Shown here piece by piece: positions 54,361 through 64,000 of a stretch of DNA of 64,000 nucleotides; the first letter of the stretch is position 1, and every line of letters begins with the position of its first letter. The notes beneath the pieces are model-generated. The model saw only the letters and a list, made by a program, of their open reading frames with translations, was not told the origin of the DNA and made no database searches. The stretch comes from Pseudomonas sp. UYIF39 (GTDB lineage: Bacteria > Pseudomonadota > Gammaproteobacteria > Pseudomonadales > Pseudomonadaceae). The translations under genes were made by a program, and so were the position numbers. The stretch lies in the NCBI RefSeq assembly GCF_029963765.1, contig NZ_JALBYU010000004.1, forward strand, positions 275,992 through 339,991, given 5' to 3'.

Positions 54361-56459
54361 TTGGCGTTCACCTCATCCAACTCCAGCATCAACCCGCTCA
54401 AGCGCTTGACCTTGCGCCGCACCGCCTCCTCGAATACGCCGGAGCGAGGTTCGATCAGGGTGAACCAGTTTTTGGCCCGGGTAATCCCGGTATAGATCAA
54501 TTCCTTGGTGAGCACAGGGTTCAGGGCATCCGGCAAAATCAACGCCGTATGGGCAAATTCCGAGCCCTGGGATTTGTGCACCGTCATGGCGTACACGGTT
54601 TCAACATCATTGAGCCGGCTCGGCAGAACAAAACGTACGCCGCCCTGACCATCATTTCGCGGGAACGCCACACGCAGCACCTGCTTCCCAGCCTCGGGCC
54701 CCTCACGTTCCGGTAGCTTGAGGGCAATGCCGATGTCGCCGTTCATCAAACCCAGACCATAGTCATTGCGGGTCATCAGCACCGGCCGACCTTCGTACCA
54801 CTGCTGGTCGCTGTCGATCAGCCGAGCCTTGAGCAGCGCGGCGGTCACGCGTTGATTCAAACCTTCAACGCCCCACGGCCCTTTGCGTACGGCGCACAAC
54901 AACTGGAAGGTGTCGAAGGCTTGCAGCACCTGGCGAGCCCAATCGGCCCAGCAGGGATCATCGAGCGTGCTGTCGAGCGATGGTCGCAGGCTGCGCAAGA
55001 GACTCAGGTAATGGCGATAACCCTGCGGTCCACCGCCATGCCCCTCAAGCAGCAAGCGTTCCAACGCCCGGTCCTGTTCCCCCTTGAGGGACAGGGAAAA
55101 CACGTCGTCATGACTTCGAGCCGCCAACAACTTGCGAGCTTCCTCGGGTTGCTGCTGGTTAACCCAACGAGCCAGTTGGCCGATGCCGCTGCCCTCGCCG
55201 AACCGGCGTGAATGACGCAGCATCACAACTTGCTGGGCCAGCGGATGAGTCCCTTGGGTGTCTTCCTGCAAACCGCTGGCATCGAGGCTTTCACCACTGA
55301 CAGCTTGCAGCCACAGGCGAGTCTGTGGGCTGTACCAACCGGCCTCGGCGTCGCGGCACAGGTCGCCCAGCACGGCGCCGGCCTCCACCGATGCCAGTTG
55401 GTCCTTGTCCCCGAGCAACACCAAGCGGGCATGGGCCGGCAACGCATCGAGCAGGTTGGCCATCATTTCCAGATCGATCATCGAGGCTTCGTCCACCACC
55501 AACACATCCAGCGGCAAGCGATTACCGGCGTGGTGACGGAAGTGTCGAGTACCGGGACGACTGCCGAGCAGACGGTGCACGGTGGTAACGTCTGACGGGA
55601 TCTTCACGCGTACGGTTTCATCGACTTCCAGCGTCCTGACCTGCTGACTGATGGACTCCGTCAATCGGGCTGCAGCCTTGCCGGTGGGTGCCGCGAGACG
55701 GATGCGCAACGGCTTGCCAGCCTCCACTGCCGGCGCCTGGAGCAACGCCAACAAACGCACGACCGTCGTCGTCTTGCCGGTCCCCGGGCCACCGGTAACG
55801 ATGCTGAACGCGCTGCGGGTGGCGAGGGCGCAGGCGAGTTTCTGCCAGTCAATCACTGCGCCAGGCTGGGCTGGGCCGAACAAACGGGTGAGGCGCTGGG
55901 AAAAATCATCCGGTGTGGTTTCGTGTTCGACCAAGCGTTGACGCAGCGAGGTGTCGATACGCCGTTCGTAAGCCCAGTAGCGACGCAAGTACAGACGTTT
56001 GCCCGATAACACCAATGGCCGATGCTGCGCGGCCTCGCGACCATCGACCGCCAATGCGACCAGACTGCTGGAGGCCAGGACCTTGCACCAATGAGCACCG
56101 TCCAGCGCCTCAAGCAATTGCGACGGCAACAACATCGCGCCGCTTTGCACATCACCTTCCGGTGGCAGCGACAGGGCGAAGTCCGGCTCCTTGAGCGTCT
56201 CGAACAGATCCAGGCACACATGACCGTGGCCCAACTGATGACTGGCCAACGCGGCGGCCAGCAGCACCAGTGGATCATCGCCGGGAGCGAGCTCATGAAG
56301 AAAAGCGACAAAGGCTTTGTCCAGCGCTCGCAGCCAGCCGCGCTCAACCCAGCGCGTCAGCAACAAGAGCAAGTCATCGGCGCGACTCAACGGCGCCAGA
56401 TCCGCTAGGCTTTCGGCTGTCAACGAAGTAGGCAGCAAATCCGCGAAAGTGCGACTCAT
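54357..56459 (-). CDS. recD: RecBCD subunit alpha, RecD (5'-3' helicase)
   Basis: 700 residues. Walker A is SIVTGGPGTGKTTTVVRLLA (about 215-234), Walker B DVLVVDEASMIDLEMMANLL, motif III RLVLLGDKDQLASVEAGAVL, and the C-terminal motif VI region MTVHKSQGSEFAHTALILPD with YTGITRAKNWF. RecD is the faster 5'-3' motor of RecBCD. The start overlaps the recB stop by four bases (ATGA). It is the last gene of the operon. Confidence 0.95.
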   Translation of the reverse strand: MSRTFADLLPTSLTAESLADLAPLSRADDLLLLLTRWVERGWLRALDKAFVAFLHELAPGDDPLVLLAAALASHQLGHGHVCLDLFETLKEPDFALSLPPEGDVQSGAMLLPSQLLEALDGAHWCKVLASSSLVALAVDGREAAQHRPLVLSGKRLYLRRYWAYERRIDTSLRQRLVEHETTPDDFSQRLTRLFGPAQPGAVIDWQKLACALATRSAFSIVTGGPGTGKTTTVVRLLALLQAPAVEAGKPLRIRLAAPTGKAAARLTESISQQVRTLEVDETVRVKIPSDVTTVHRLLGSRPGTRHFRHHAGNRLPLDVLVVDEASMIDLEMMANLLDALPAHARLVLLGDKDQLASVEAGAVLGDLCRDAEAGWYSPQTRLWLQAVSGESLDASGLQEDTQGTHPLAQQVVMLRHSRRFGEGSGIGQLARWVNQQQPEEARKLLAARSHDDVFSLSLKGEQDRALERLLLEGHGGGPQGYRHYLSLLRSLRPSLDSTLDDPCWADWARQVLQAFDTFQLLCAVRKGPWGVEGLNQRVTAALLKARLIDSDQQWYEGRPVLMTRNDYGLGLMNGDIGIALKLPEREGPEAGKQVLRVAFPRNDGQGGVRFVLPSRLNDVETVYAMTVHKSQGSEFAHTALILPDALNPVLTKELIYTGITRAKNWFTLIEPRSGVFEEAVRRKVKRLSGLMLELDEVNAN

Positions 56460-59400
56460 AGCAAAACTCCCTGTTCCCAGGCGGGTTCGGCCTTGGGTTC
56501 TGGCTTGCCCTGGAACATCCGGTCCAGACGCTCGATCAGCGCTCTTGGAGGACGGGCGAAATACACGCCTTGGCTGGACGCGCGCGTACCGCGCAGGAAC
56601 AGGTACAGCGCACCGCCGACATGCCGGTCGTAGTCGTAATCGGCAAGTCGCGCCTTGAGCTGGCGATGCAGGGCCAACAGGTACAGCACGTATTGCAGGT
56701 CGTAACGGTTGTCGAGAATCGACTGTTCCATGGCCTGCTCGGTGTAGGCCGCGTCATCGACGCCCAGCCAGTTGGATTTGTAGTCAGCGACGTAGTAGCG
56801 GCCGTCGTGCTCGAATGTCAGGTCGATGAAGCCTTTGAACATGCCATTGAGCAACACCGGCTCGGCAGCCACCCGGGCCACACCGTTGTGGGTGTATTGG
56901 CGCACCAGTTCATCGAGCTTGAGCACATCGACTTTATGACTGGCGAACCAGAATTCCATCTCGACCCGGTACTGGGTCAATTGCTCGAATACCACGGGGG
57001 CCTGCCCACTGCCGATATGCAGCGGGGACGTAAGCAGGTGCTGCAACCAGTCGCTCAGGGCGGTTATCCAGCCCTCCCAGCCACGACGGTTGCAACGACG
57101 GGCAATGGCGTCTTCCACCGCTTGCGGCGTGGCGACAAAACCTTCATCACCGGCCCATTCAAGCAAGCCATGGAGAAAGGTGCCGGGGCTCGGGCCGCGA
57201 GGGAATCGATGAATATCAGCACCACCGGCCACCACTTCTCGTGGTGCTTGCGGATCGAGGCGTTCGTCGTCGAAGAGTTTTTGCGCTTGCGGGCTCTCCG
57301 GCGCTTCATCAGTACCCACGCTCATGCTGTCGCCAATGCGCAGGGCACTGTAGGAGGCAATCCACCAGTTTTCGCTGGCCTTGCGTTTGGGTATCAGCGG
57401 AGCAAGCAACGTCGCATCGTTGTGTGGCGGATGGTAGTGCTCGACGGTCACTTCAGGCATTTCACCGTAGCTCAGCGCAGGACAGTCCTGCTGCAGGTCT
57501 TCCAGCCAACGCTTCAAGCCTGCCGATTCGGCCAATGGTGCTCCGCCGCCCAGCAGATAACCCAATGCTGACAGGTGCAGCACCGAGCTGTTGTTGTTAC
57601 CGCGCTTGAGATCGGTTACTCCGAGCCAGCAGGCGTGTTGCGCCCGGGTCAGGGCTACGTATAGCAAGCGCAGATCCTCGGCAAGACGCTCATCATCCGC
57701 CTGAACAATCAACTCGGCTGTCGGCCTCAAGGTCACTTGAGCCTTGCCGCTTTCGTCGTGGTAATGCAGCGGCAGACGGCTGCCATCCACCGGCTTCGCC
57801 GAGCAAATGAACGGCAGGAACACCAAGGGATACTCAAGCCCCTTGGACTTGTGAATGGTCACGACTTTGACCAGTTGTTCGTCGCTCTCCAGACGCAGGA
57901 TCTGCTCTTCGCCGGCTTGACCGGACAACGCCAGATGCTCGGACAAATGACGGATCAGCGCTTGCTCACCATCGAGTTCGGCGGCCGCCTGTTGCAGCAA
58001 CTCGGACAGGTGCAGCAAATTGGTCAGCACCCGCTCGCCGTCACTGCGCGTGATCAATGTCTGTGGCAGCTGGAAGTCATGCAGCAATCGCCGCAGCATT
58101 GGCAACACGCCCTGCTTGCGCCAGAGCTCGCGATAATGGCGGAACTGCATGACCCGCGCTTCCCAGGCCAGTTCGTCCTGATTGAGCCGTTCCAGTTCGG
58201 CCAGTGACAGGTTCAGCGTGATGCAGGCCAACGCGGCTCGCAGCGGACGCTCGACATCCGGCTCGGCACAAGCTTTGAGCCAGGTCAGCAGATCGTGGGC
58301 CTCCTGGGCGGCAAACACCGAGTCCTTGTCCGACAGATAGACGCTGCGCACGCCACGAGCGGAGAGTTCGCCGCGCACAGCGTGGGCCTCTTTACCGTCG
58401 CGGACCAGGATCGCGATATCCGCTGGCAGCAAACCTCTGAAGTCCTTGCCGTCCTGTATGAAACCCGCGCGACCTTGTTGCCCTCCGTTGAGCAATGCGC
58501 TGATTTCACTGGCGCAGGCGGCAGCGAGTTGTTGTCGGTACACCGCGCCGGACAGCGGCTGATCGGCGCACAGGTGCCAGATGTTCAGGGCGGGCACGAC
58601 TTGGCCGTCGATGTGCAAAACTTCTTTGCGCCCTTGGGATTCGACGGGCAGGAACGGTACCGGGTTTTCGCCATTCTTTTCACGAAACAGAAACGCGCCT
58701 CGCCCGGTCTCGCGAGACTCGGCACGCTCGAACACATGGTTGACCGCACGGACCATGCCATGGCTGGAACGGAAATTCGTATCCAGGGTATGCAGCCGGC
58801 CAGCGGTGGCCTGGCGGGCGCGCAAGTAGGTGTAGATGTCGGCACCGCGGAACGCGTAGATCGCTTGCTTGGGGTCGCCGATCAGGAACAGACCGCATTC
58901 GGGATTGTTGTCTTCGATGCGATAGATGCTCTCGAAAATTCGGTACTGCACCGGGTCGGTGTCCTGGAACTCATCGATCAGCGCCACCGGAAACTGCTCG
59001 CGAATCAGGGTCGCCAGCCGCTCACCGCCATCAGACTGCAACGCTGCGTCGAGGCGCAGCAGCATGTCATCGAAGCCCATCTCCGCACGGCGACGCTTCT
59101 CTTCTTCGAACCGCGTGCCAACCCACTGGGCGGCGTGTTGCAGCACGGCGGCATCAGGTGTCGGCAATCCATCGAGACTGGCCTTGAGACCGGGCATAGC
59201 ATCCAGTCCCGGATGACTGGGTGGTTCGCCCTTCCAGGCTTCAGCCATACCCTCGGGAGTCAGGCGCGTGAATCCGGTGCCGATATCCAGTTGCTCAAGG
59301 GATTCGTCTTCAGCCCAGGCCCTGATCTTTTCGAACCAGGGTTCGAAATAGCGCGCCTGCATCTTGCGACCGTCGACGCTCTTGCTCGCAATACCCTGGT

Positions 59401-60142
59401 GACAAATGGCAAGCAGTTCGTCCGCCCACTGGCGCCAGGGCATCTTGAGCTCGAGCAACGCATCCCGTCGCTCTTGCAGACACTCCGTAATCAGCTCGGC
59501 AGGCTCTTTACCTTCAACGCTGTCTCGCTCACTGGCGAACAAACCACGTACTCGCGGCAGCAATGCTGCCGGACCGCCCCAATTGCCGCGCACCCAGTTC
59601 AGCGCATCACCTTGCATCGGGTAGCAAAACAGGCGCCAGTAATCGCGCAGGACTTCGCCCAGCAAATCGCTGTGATCGGTTTCCAGGGTCTGTGTAAACA
59701 GACTGCCACTGTCGAACGCGTGCTCGCGCAACATGCGCTGGCACCAACTGTGGATGGTCGAAACGGCCGCCTCGTCCATCCACTGCGCGGCGATGTCCAG
59801 GCGGTTTGCGCACCCCGGCCACTGCTCGGGTAGGTACTCCGCGCGAAGCTCCGCGATAAGGCTATCGGGCGCCGATGTTTCATCACGGAAAAACCGTGCA
59901 GCTTCAGCAAGACGTGTGCGGATACGTTCGCGCAATTCTTTGGTCGCGGCATCGGTGAACGTCACAACGAGGATTTGCGGCGGCAACAGTTCACGTCCGA
60001 AGCCACTCGACTCTGCGCCGTGGCCGAGGACCAGACGCAGATACAGCGCGGAAATGGTGAAAGTCTTGCCGGTCCCGGCGCTCGCTTCGATCAGTTGGCT
60101 ACCGCGCAGAGGAAATGCCAAGGCCAGAGGTTTTGTGGTCAT
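56456..60142 (-). CDS. recB: RecBCD subunit beta, RecB (3'-5' helicase and nuclease)
   Basis: 1228 residues from the ATG at 60142, which overlaps the recC stop by four bases; the frame extends further upstream but without support. UvrD-like helicase motifs: LIEASAGTGKTFTISALYLR (Walker A), FPVALIDEFQDTDPVQYRIF (Walker B), LIGDPKQAIYAFRGADIYTY, and VVTIHKSKGLEYPLVFLPFI. The C-terminal PD-(D/E)xK nuclease domain has KGFIDLTFEHDGRYYVADYK. RecB both unwinds and degrades DNA until a Chi site and loads RecA. Confidence 0.96.
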   Translation of the reverse strand: MTTKPLALAFPLRGSQLIEASAGTGKTFTISALYLRLVLGHGAESSGFGRELLPPQILVVTFTDAATKELRERIRTRLAEAARFFRDETSAPDSLIAELRAEYLPEQWPGCANRLDIAAQWMDEAAVSTIHSWCQRMLREHAFDSGSLFTQTLETDHSDLLGEVLRDYWRLFCYPMQGDALNWVRGNWGGPAALLPRVRGLFASERDSVEGKEPAELITECLQERRDALLELKMPWRQWADELLAICHQGIASKSVDGRKMQARYFEPWFEKIRAWAEDESLEQLDIGTGFTRLTPEGMAEAWKGEPPSHPGLDAMPGLKASLDGLPTPDAAVLQHAAQWVGTRFEEEKRRRAEMGFDDMLLRLDAALQSDGGERLATLIREQFPVALIDEFQDTDPVQYRIFESIYRIEDNNPECGLFLIGDPKQAIYAFRGADIYTYLRARQATAGRLHTLDTNFRSSHGMVRAVNHVFERAESRETGRGAFLFREKNGENPVPFLPVESQGRKEVLHIDGQVVPALNIWHLCADQPLSGAVYRQQLAAACASEISALLNGGQQGRAGFIQDGKDFRGLLPADIAILVRDGKEAHAVRGELSARGVRSVYLSDKDSVFAAQEAHDLLTWLKACAEPDVERPLRAALACITLNLSLAELERLNQDELAWEARVMQFRHYRELWRKQGVLPMLRRLLHDFQLPQTLITRSDGERVLTNLLHLSELLQQAAAELDGEQALIRHLSEHLALSGQAGEEQILRLESDEQLVKVVTIHKSKGLEYPLVFLPFICSAKPVDGSRLPLHYHDESGKAQVTLRPTAELIVQADDERLAEDLRLLYVALTRAQHACWLGVTDLKRGNNNSSVLHLSALGYLLGGGAPLAESAGLKRWLEDLQQDCPALSYGEMPEVTVEHYHPPHNDATLLAPLIPKRKASENWWIASYSALRIGDSMSVGTDEAPESPQAQKLFDDERLDPQAPREVVAGGADIHRFPRGPSPGTFLHGLLEWAGDEGFVATPQAVEDAIARRCNRRGWEGWITALSDWLQHLLTSPLHIGSGQAPVVFEQLTQYRVEMEFWFASHKVDVLKLDELVRQYTHNGVARVAAEPVLLNGMFKGFIDLTFEHDGRYYVADYKSNWLGVDDAAYTEQAMEQSILDNRYDLQYVLYLLALHRQLKARLADYDYDRHVGGALYLFLRGTRASSQGVYFARPPRALIERLDRMFQGKPEPKAEPAWEQGVLL

Positions 60143-63100
60143 GCGCGCGCCTCCTCGCTGCTCAATGAACGCCAAGGCGTTTCAAGCAGCGGCCGGTACA
60201 ATGCGTTGCACCAATCCGGGAACGTTTCGTCTGCGGTAAGCGAGTCGAAGTCGGCGAACTGCCGGGCGAGTGCCGGGCTTTCGCGACGCTCGCCGTCGGT
60301 GGTCAGGCCATCGCCTTCATAGGCCTTGCGGGCTGCGGCCTGGGCTTTGACCGGATCAGTTTGCCCAAGCCATGCGAAGCCGGTCTTCACTGCAATCGGC
60401 AGTGGTTGACGCATGCCCGCTTGCCAAGCCATTAACAGCTCGCCCAGAATCCGCAAGGCTGCACCCTCCTCCATCGGACCGAGCAGCAGACTGTCGTCGC
60501 TGGCCACCAACGCGGTGGTCATCGCCATACCACTGGCGCAGGCGACCAGATGATTGACCCAAGGACGTGTCAGTCGATGCCATTTGCGAGACTTGATTGA
60601 GCCGATGCTGTTGGGGATTGTAGTGACTGAAAGCAAACCACCGTCCGCACGCTGATGCAGGCCGCTGAGCCAACCTTCCAGGCGCAGCCCCTGCAACTCC
60701 AGACTCACTGGCAGAGCGTTGGTGAGCGGCGTTGGCCATAGCGCCAAAAGCTGTTGGTAACGCTGCAACAGATCCGGCAATGGTTCGATCAGCTCTCGCT
60801 GAAGGCATTCGCCGAATCCGGCCATGGGCAGAAGCCCACTGTTTTGCAGACGTTTGGCCTGTGCTTCCAGTATCTGATCGGTGCTATCCAGATGTCCCAG
60901 CGCCGCTTCGAGCAAGCTGTCGCTGAGGCTGTAACGTTGCAACGCATCGAGTACAAATGGCTCTTCATCAGCCAAGGGCACTTCAGCCGCTTCGAAGTAC
61001 ACCTTCAGTCGTTGACTGAAGAAATGCCGCACAGGATTACGCAGAAAGTCCTGCAGTTGACCGAGACTCAGCGGCTCCTCCTGAACGTAGGGATCCAGGA
61101 CATCAATGTCAGTCGACGGCTCACTGGTTTGATGCAGCACCTGCCATTCATTCGCGTAGCTGAACAAATCATCGCCTGCATGGAAGTAGCGGGCGCTGAA
61201 CGGTTGCAGTGGATGTTCCTGAGTGATGGCCTCAAGCAGATCTTCGTCGACATCATGCAGTCGCCAACCGCTGGCCAGATGATCTCGCAATTGGCCAATC
61301 AGTACCGACGCAGGGCGTTCACTGTTATCGCGAATGCTACGACCGACCCAGCTGATATAGAGTTGGTCACGTGCCGACAACAGCGCTTCCAACAGCAAAT
61401 AGCGGTCATCTTCACGACGGGAGCGATCGCCAGGGCGGTAGTCACTGCCCATGAGGTCGAAGTCCAGTGGCGGTTGGGCACGCGGGTAGTCCCCGTCATT
61501 CATGCCCAGCAGGCAGACCAGTTTGAACGGGATCGCTCGCATGGGCATCAAGGTGCAGAAGTTAACCGCACCGGCCAGAAAACGCTGGGAAAGGCGGCCT
61601 TGGTCGAGACCGGCGAGCCAGGCTTCACGGACCACGGTCAACGGCAGTTCATCATGCAAGCCAACTGACTCGCACGTCTCAAGCCAGGTTTCACGCAGTT
61701 CTTCGAGTTGGGCCAACACGTAGTCGTCATGCTCGTTACTGGCCAGAAAAAACAACTGAACCAGTGCGTGCAATCGAAAGCCCCATTGTTTGGGTGCTGC
61801 GGGTTGAGAGAGTTCCTGGTGGGCAATCTCCAATGCGTCCAATAGTGCGACCAAAGGCCCAATGAGCGCGGCATCCAGACCACCGATCTCGTCATAGGGC
61901 TCGATACCCTCGCAAGCACTGGCACTGCCCACGGCATAACCGAGCAGCATCCGTCGCAGCCCGAAACGCCAACTGTTTTGTTCCAGCTCCTGCGGTAGAC
62001 CGAGACCCGCGCGCTGCTCGGCATTTATGCCCCAGCGGATGCCTGCGCCTTCGATCCAACGGTGCAGGGTCGGCAGATCACGTTCCTCTACACCGAAGCG
62101 AGCGCGTAGTGCAGGAACATCCAGCAGATCGAGGATCTCGCTCACGGGGAAACGGCTGTCGGGCAGTTTGAGCAGATGTTCGATAGCAATCAGTAGCGGG
62201 TCTCGGCCACGTTGGCCTTGATCGGCGAGGGTGAAGGGAATGAAACGCGGATCATGGCGTTCAAGCTGAGCAAATACAGCACGAATATGCGGTGCGTAGC
62301 TGTCGATGTCCGGGACCATCACGATCACATCGCGAGGCCTTAATTCCGGATCAGCACTGAAGCGTGCAAGCAACTGGTCGTGAAGGATCTCCACTTCGCG
62401 CTGGGCGCTGTGGGCAATGTGAAAACGGATCGACTCGTCCTTTGCCGGATCTACAGCTGGCCAGCGCTCGCGAGTCTCGTTCAATGGACGCAACTCAAAA
62501 ATGTCGTCCTGCAATTGATTGAGCATGTTCTGTGGCTGGCTGTCGCTGAACAGGTCGATACGGCCATCGCGGAATGCCGAGCGATAGCTGTTGGGATCGT
62601 CGTAGCTGTCGAGCAGATTGATATAGTCCCGCCCCTGCTTGCCCCACGCTGCCAGTAGTGGATGGGCATGCTGGTGAAGGGTTTGCGGGTCTAGCACAAC
62701 CGGCATTCCGCTCTTGCGAGCCTGACGCTTGTATTGATGTCGCAAAAGGTCTTTATCGGCGACGATGTCCGCCCAATGGTGACGACACGGGTTGTGCACG
62801 CAGAGCAGAACCTGGCTGAACCGGGCCAGCCCCGCCAGTGCTTCCAGGGCTTGAGCAGGCAGTGACGAAATCCCGAAAACGATTACCCGTGAAGGCAATC
62901 CGCTAGGGGCGACGTCGAGACTGTTGATGCGCTCGATAAACCGTTGATGGACGCCGGCTCGGCTTTGCGCCATGCCTTGTTCCCCCACATCCAGTAACAG
63001 CGCTCGCCACAATTCTGCCTGCCAGCAGTTAGCCGGGGTCAGAGGTTTGGTTTCGCCTCTGCCATTTCGTAATTGATGGCGACCTTCTGCCCAGTCTTCA

Positions 63101-63591
63101 AGCCAGTCGGCCCTGTACACCTGATATTGGTCGAACAGATCCGCCAGTCGCTCCGCCAATTGATAGCGTTTACGTAAGTCTGTGTCATTCGTAAGGAAGC
63201 GCTGCTGGGGTTCGAAGTGCGGTTGGTTGATCAACTGCGGAAGCAGACGCATCAGACGCCAGGTCAAGGGAGCTTTATCGAGCAGGGATTTGACCGGGAT
63301 TTCGTCACGTCCAAGCACCATGCGATAGAGCTGCCACATGAAGCTACCCGGTAGCTGCACGTCGATGGCTGCAGCGATTCCGCAGCCGCCCATGTCATCG
63401 TCTTCAGGGTCTTCTGCCAGTGCCAGCTTCAGCCATTGGGCGATGCCGTTGCTTTGAACCAGGGCAATTTCATTTTCCAAGGGAGCCAACGGGTAACGCC
63501 GCATCCAGCTGACCACCAGGCTGCGCAACTCGTCCAGGCGGTTGCCGTGAACCACCATAAAACCAGCACTGAGGGACGTCGCGTCCGGCAT
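60139..63591 (-). CDS. recC: RecBCD subunit gamma, RecC (Chi recognition)
   Basis: 1150 residues from the ATG at 63591 (AAGGA upstream; an in-frame start at 63615 is less likely). A RecC-type inactive helicase/nuclease: MVVHGNRLDELRSLVVSWMR, NEIALVQSNGIAQWLKLALA, RVIVFGISSLPAQALEALAG, FKLVCLLGMNDGDYPRAQPP and SRREDDRYLLLEALLSARDQ. RecC recognises Chi and holds the pins that split the duplex. First gene of the recC-recB-recD operon, next to the rRNA operon. Confidence 0.96.
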   Translation of the reverse strand: MPDATSLSAGFMVVHGNRLDELRSLVVSWMRRYPLAPLENEIALVQSNGIAQWLKLALAEDPEDDDMGGCGIAAAIDVQLPGSFMWQLYRMVLGRDEIPVKSLLDKAPLTWRLMRLLPQLINQPHFEPQQRFLTNDTDLRKRYQLAERLADLFDQYQVYRADWLEDWAEGRHQLRNGRGETKPLTPANCWQAELWRALLLDVGEQGMAQSRAGVHQRFIERINSLDVAPSGLPSRVIVFGISSLPAQALEALAGLARFSQVLLCVHNPCRHHWADIVADKDLLRHQYKRQARKSGMPVVLDPQTLHQHAHPLLAAWGKQGRDYINLLDSYDDPNSYRSAFRDGRIDLFSDSQPQNMLNQLQDDIFELRPLNETRERWPAVDPAKDESIRFHIAHSAQREVEILHDQLLARFSADPELRPRDVIVMVPDIDSYAPHIRAVFAQLERHDPRFIPFTLADQGQRGRDPLLIAIEHLLKLPDSRFPVSEILDLLDVPALRARFGVEERDLPTLHRWIEGAGIRWGINAEQRAGLGLPQELEQNSWRFGLRRMLLGYAVGSASACEGIEPYDEIGGLDAALIGPLVALLDALEIAHQELSQPAAPKQWGFRLHALVQLFFLASNEHDDYVLAQLEELRETWLETCESVGLHDELPLTVVREAWLAGLDQGRLSQRFLAGAVNFCTLMPMRAIPFKLVCLLGMNDGDYPRAQPPLDFDLMGSDYRPGDRSRREDDRYLLLEALLSARDQLYISWVGRSIRDNSERPASVLIGQLRDHLASGWRLHDVDEDLLEAITQEHPLQPFSARYFHAGDDLFSYANEWQVLHQTSEPSTDIDVLDPYVQEEPLSLGQLQDFLRNPVRHFFSQRLKVYFEAAEVPLADEEPFVLDALQRYSLSDSLLEAALGHLDSTDQILEAQAKRLQNSGLLPMAGFGECLQRELIEPLPDLLQRYQQLLALWPTPLTNALPVSLELQGLRLEGWLSGLHQRADGGLLSVTTIPNSIGSIKSRKWHRLTRPWVNHLVACASGMAMTTALVASDDSLLLGPMEEGAALRILGELLMAWQAGMRQPLPIAVKTGFAWLGQTDPVKAQAAARKAYEGDGLTTDGERRESPALARQFADFDSLTADETFPDWCNALYRPLLETPWRSLSSEEARA

Positions 63592-63705
63592 AAAGGCTTC
63601 CTTGGGAAAATACAAAAGCTAGGGCCGAACCTTAGCATTGTCGGGAGACTGTGGCAGCCGGGAGCTGTCCGGTATTGCTGTACGAACTTTCCTGCGAACA
63701 AAACA

Positions 63706-63738
63706 AAACCCCTACCTGCATACGCAGATAGGGGTTTC
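63706..63738 (-). terminator. rRNA operon terminator
   Basis: On the minus strand, just after the 5S rRNA, a stem ACCCCTATCTGC / GCAGGTAGGGGT with a short loop (GTAT) is followed by T residues. It is the expected end of the rRNA transcription unit. Confidence 0.85.
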
Positions 63739-63747
63739 GGAATTTAA

Positions 63748-63866
63748 TCTTGACGATGACCTACTCTCACATGGGGAAACCCCACACTACCATCGGCGAT
63801 GCATCGTTTCACTGCTGAGTTCGGGATGGGATCAGGTGGTTCCAATGCTCTATGGTCGTCAAGAAA
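63748..63866 (-). rRNA. 5S ribosomal RNA
   Basis: The reverse complement begins TTCTTGACGACCATAGAGCA and continues through the universally conserved CCTGATCCCATCCCGAACTC to end CATCGTCAAGA, about 119 nt. The 5' and 3' ends pair (CTTGACGA with TCGTCAAG). The sequence matches Pseudomonas 5S rRNA as I know it. Ends may be off by one or two bases. Confidence 0.96.
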
Positions 63867-64000
63867 TTCGGGTACTGAGTCGTGACCTGATGGTCTCGCT
63901 TCAGCAAATTGGGTATGTGATAGCTTTCGGTGTTTTGTGAGCATCTCGAACTTTCGGTTCGTTTCGTCTTCACACACCGCAATCTGGCGCTCTTTCGCTT
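63867..64000 (-). other. 23S-5S internal transcribed spacer (partial)
   Basis: The 134 bases to the window edge match the Pseudomonas 23S-5S spacer (minus-strand GATTGCGGTGTGTGAAGACG ... CACGACTCAGTACCCGAATT). The 3' end of 23S rRNA is just outside the window. No gene is present. Confidence 0.8.

Noticed and set aside
63744..63977. 77-residue minus-strand ORF at the right end
   Set aside because: Lies within 5S rRNA and its spacer.

Overview
The window comes from a Pseudomonas chromosome, most likely the P. fluorescens group. The support is a GC-rich coding style, P. fluorescens-type REP hairpins (core TGTGGGAGCGAGCTTGCTCG), an mmsAB operon, an McpS-like chemoreceptor, a recC-recB-recD order, and a Pseudomonas-type 5S rRNA with its 23S-5S spacer at the right edge.

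Region 1 (1 to about 25,250) is the right part of a genomic island. From the left it carries mobile-element housekeeping genes on the + strand: the tail of a YqaJ-type nuclease, a Cys-rich island protein, a RadC-family JAB protein and a tiny membrane protein. A long minus-strand defence operon follows, read right to left: brxR, brxA, brxB, brxC, pglX, a DUF262/DUF1524 (GmrSD/BrxU-like) type IV nuclease, pglZ, brxL, then psyrT (RecQ-like helicase fused to a phosphoribosyltransferase) and psyrA (DprA-like). This is a complete type I BREX system with a nested type IV nuclease, followed by a PsyrTA/RqlHI toxin-antitoxin defence pair. To its right lie island maintenance genes (YfjJ/inovirus Gp2-like, AlpA-like, a two-winged-helix protein and an unrecognised gene) with two striking non-coding structures: a 21-bp perfect inverted repeat and a phased TAACG array. 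The island seems to end at about 25,242, at a tRNA-3'-end-like sequence followed by a terminator (candidate attR). No integrase lies in the window, so the other end is off to the left.

Region 2 (25.3-38.3 kb) is core or variable chromosome: a periplasmic lysozyme-inhibitor-like protein, a DUF2252 protein, a KaiC-like ATPase (frameshifted here) coupled to a small upstream gene and a soluble histidine kinase, a GNAT acetyltransferase, a purple-acid-phosphatase-like enzyme, an envelope cluster (ArnT-like glycosyltransferase, PAP2 phosphatase, Ais-like phosphatase), and a chemoreceptor with a candidate FliA promoter.

Region 3 (38.3-54.4 kb) is metabolic. It holds a gntP-type permease / RpiR regulator / D-aminoacylase operon, a SulP transporter, an epimerase with a LysR gene, mdaB divergent from a YgiN-like monooxygenase, a TauE/SafE exporter with a divergent LysR gene, a flavodoxin-fold oxidoreductase with a MerR gene, a cupin, and mmsA-mmsB (valine catabolism) divergent from a LysR gene.

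Region 4 (54.4-64 kb) is recC-recB-recD, with four-base overlaps, followed by the 3' end of an rRNA operon (terminator, 5S rRNA, part of the 23S-5S spacer), all on the minus strand.
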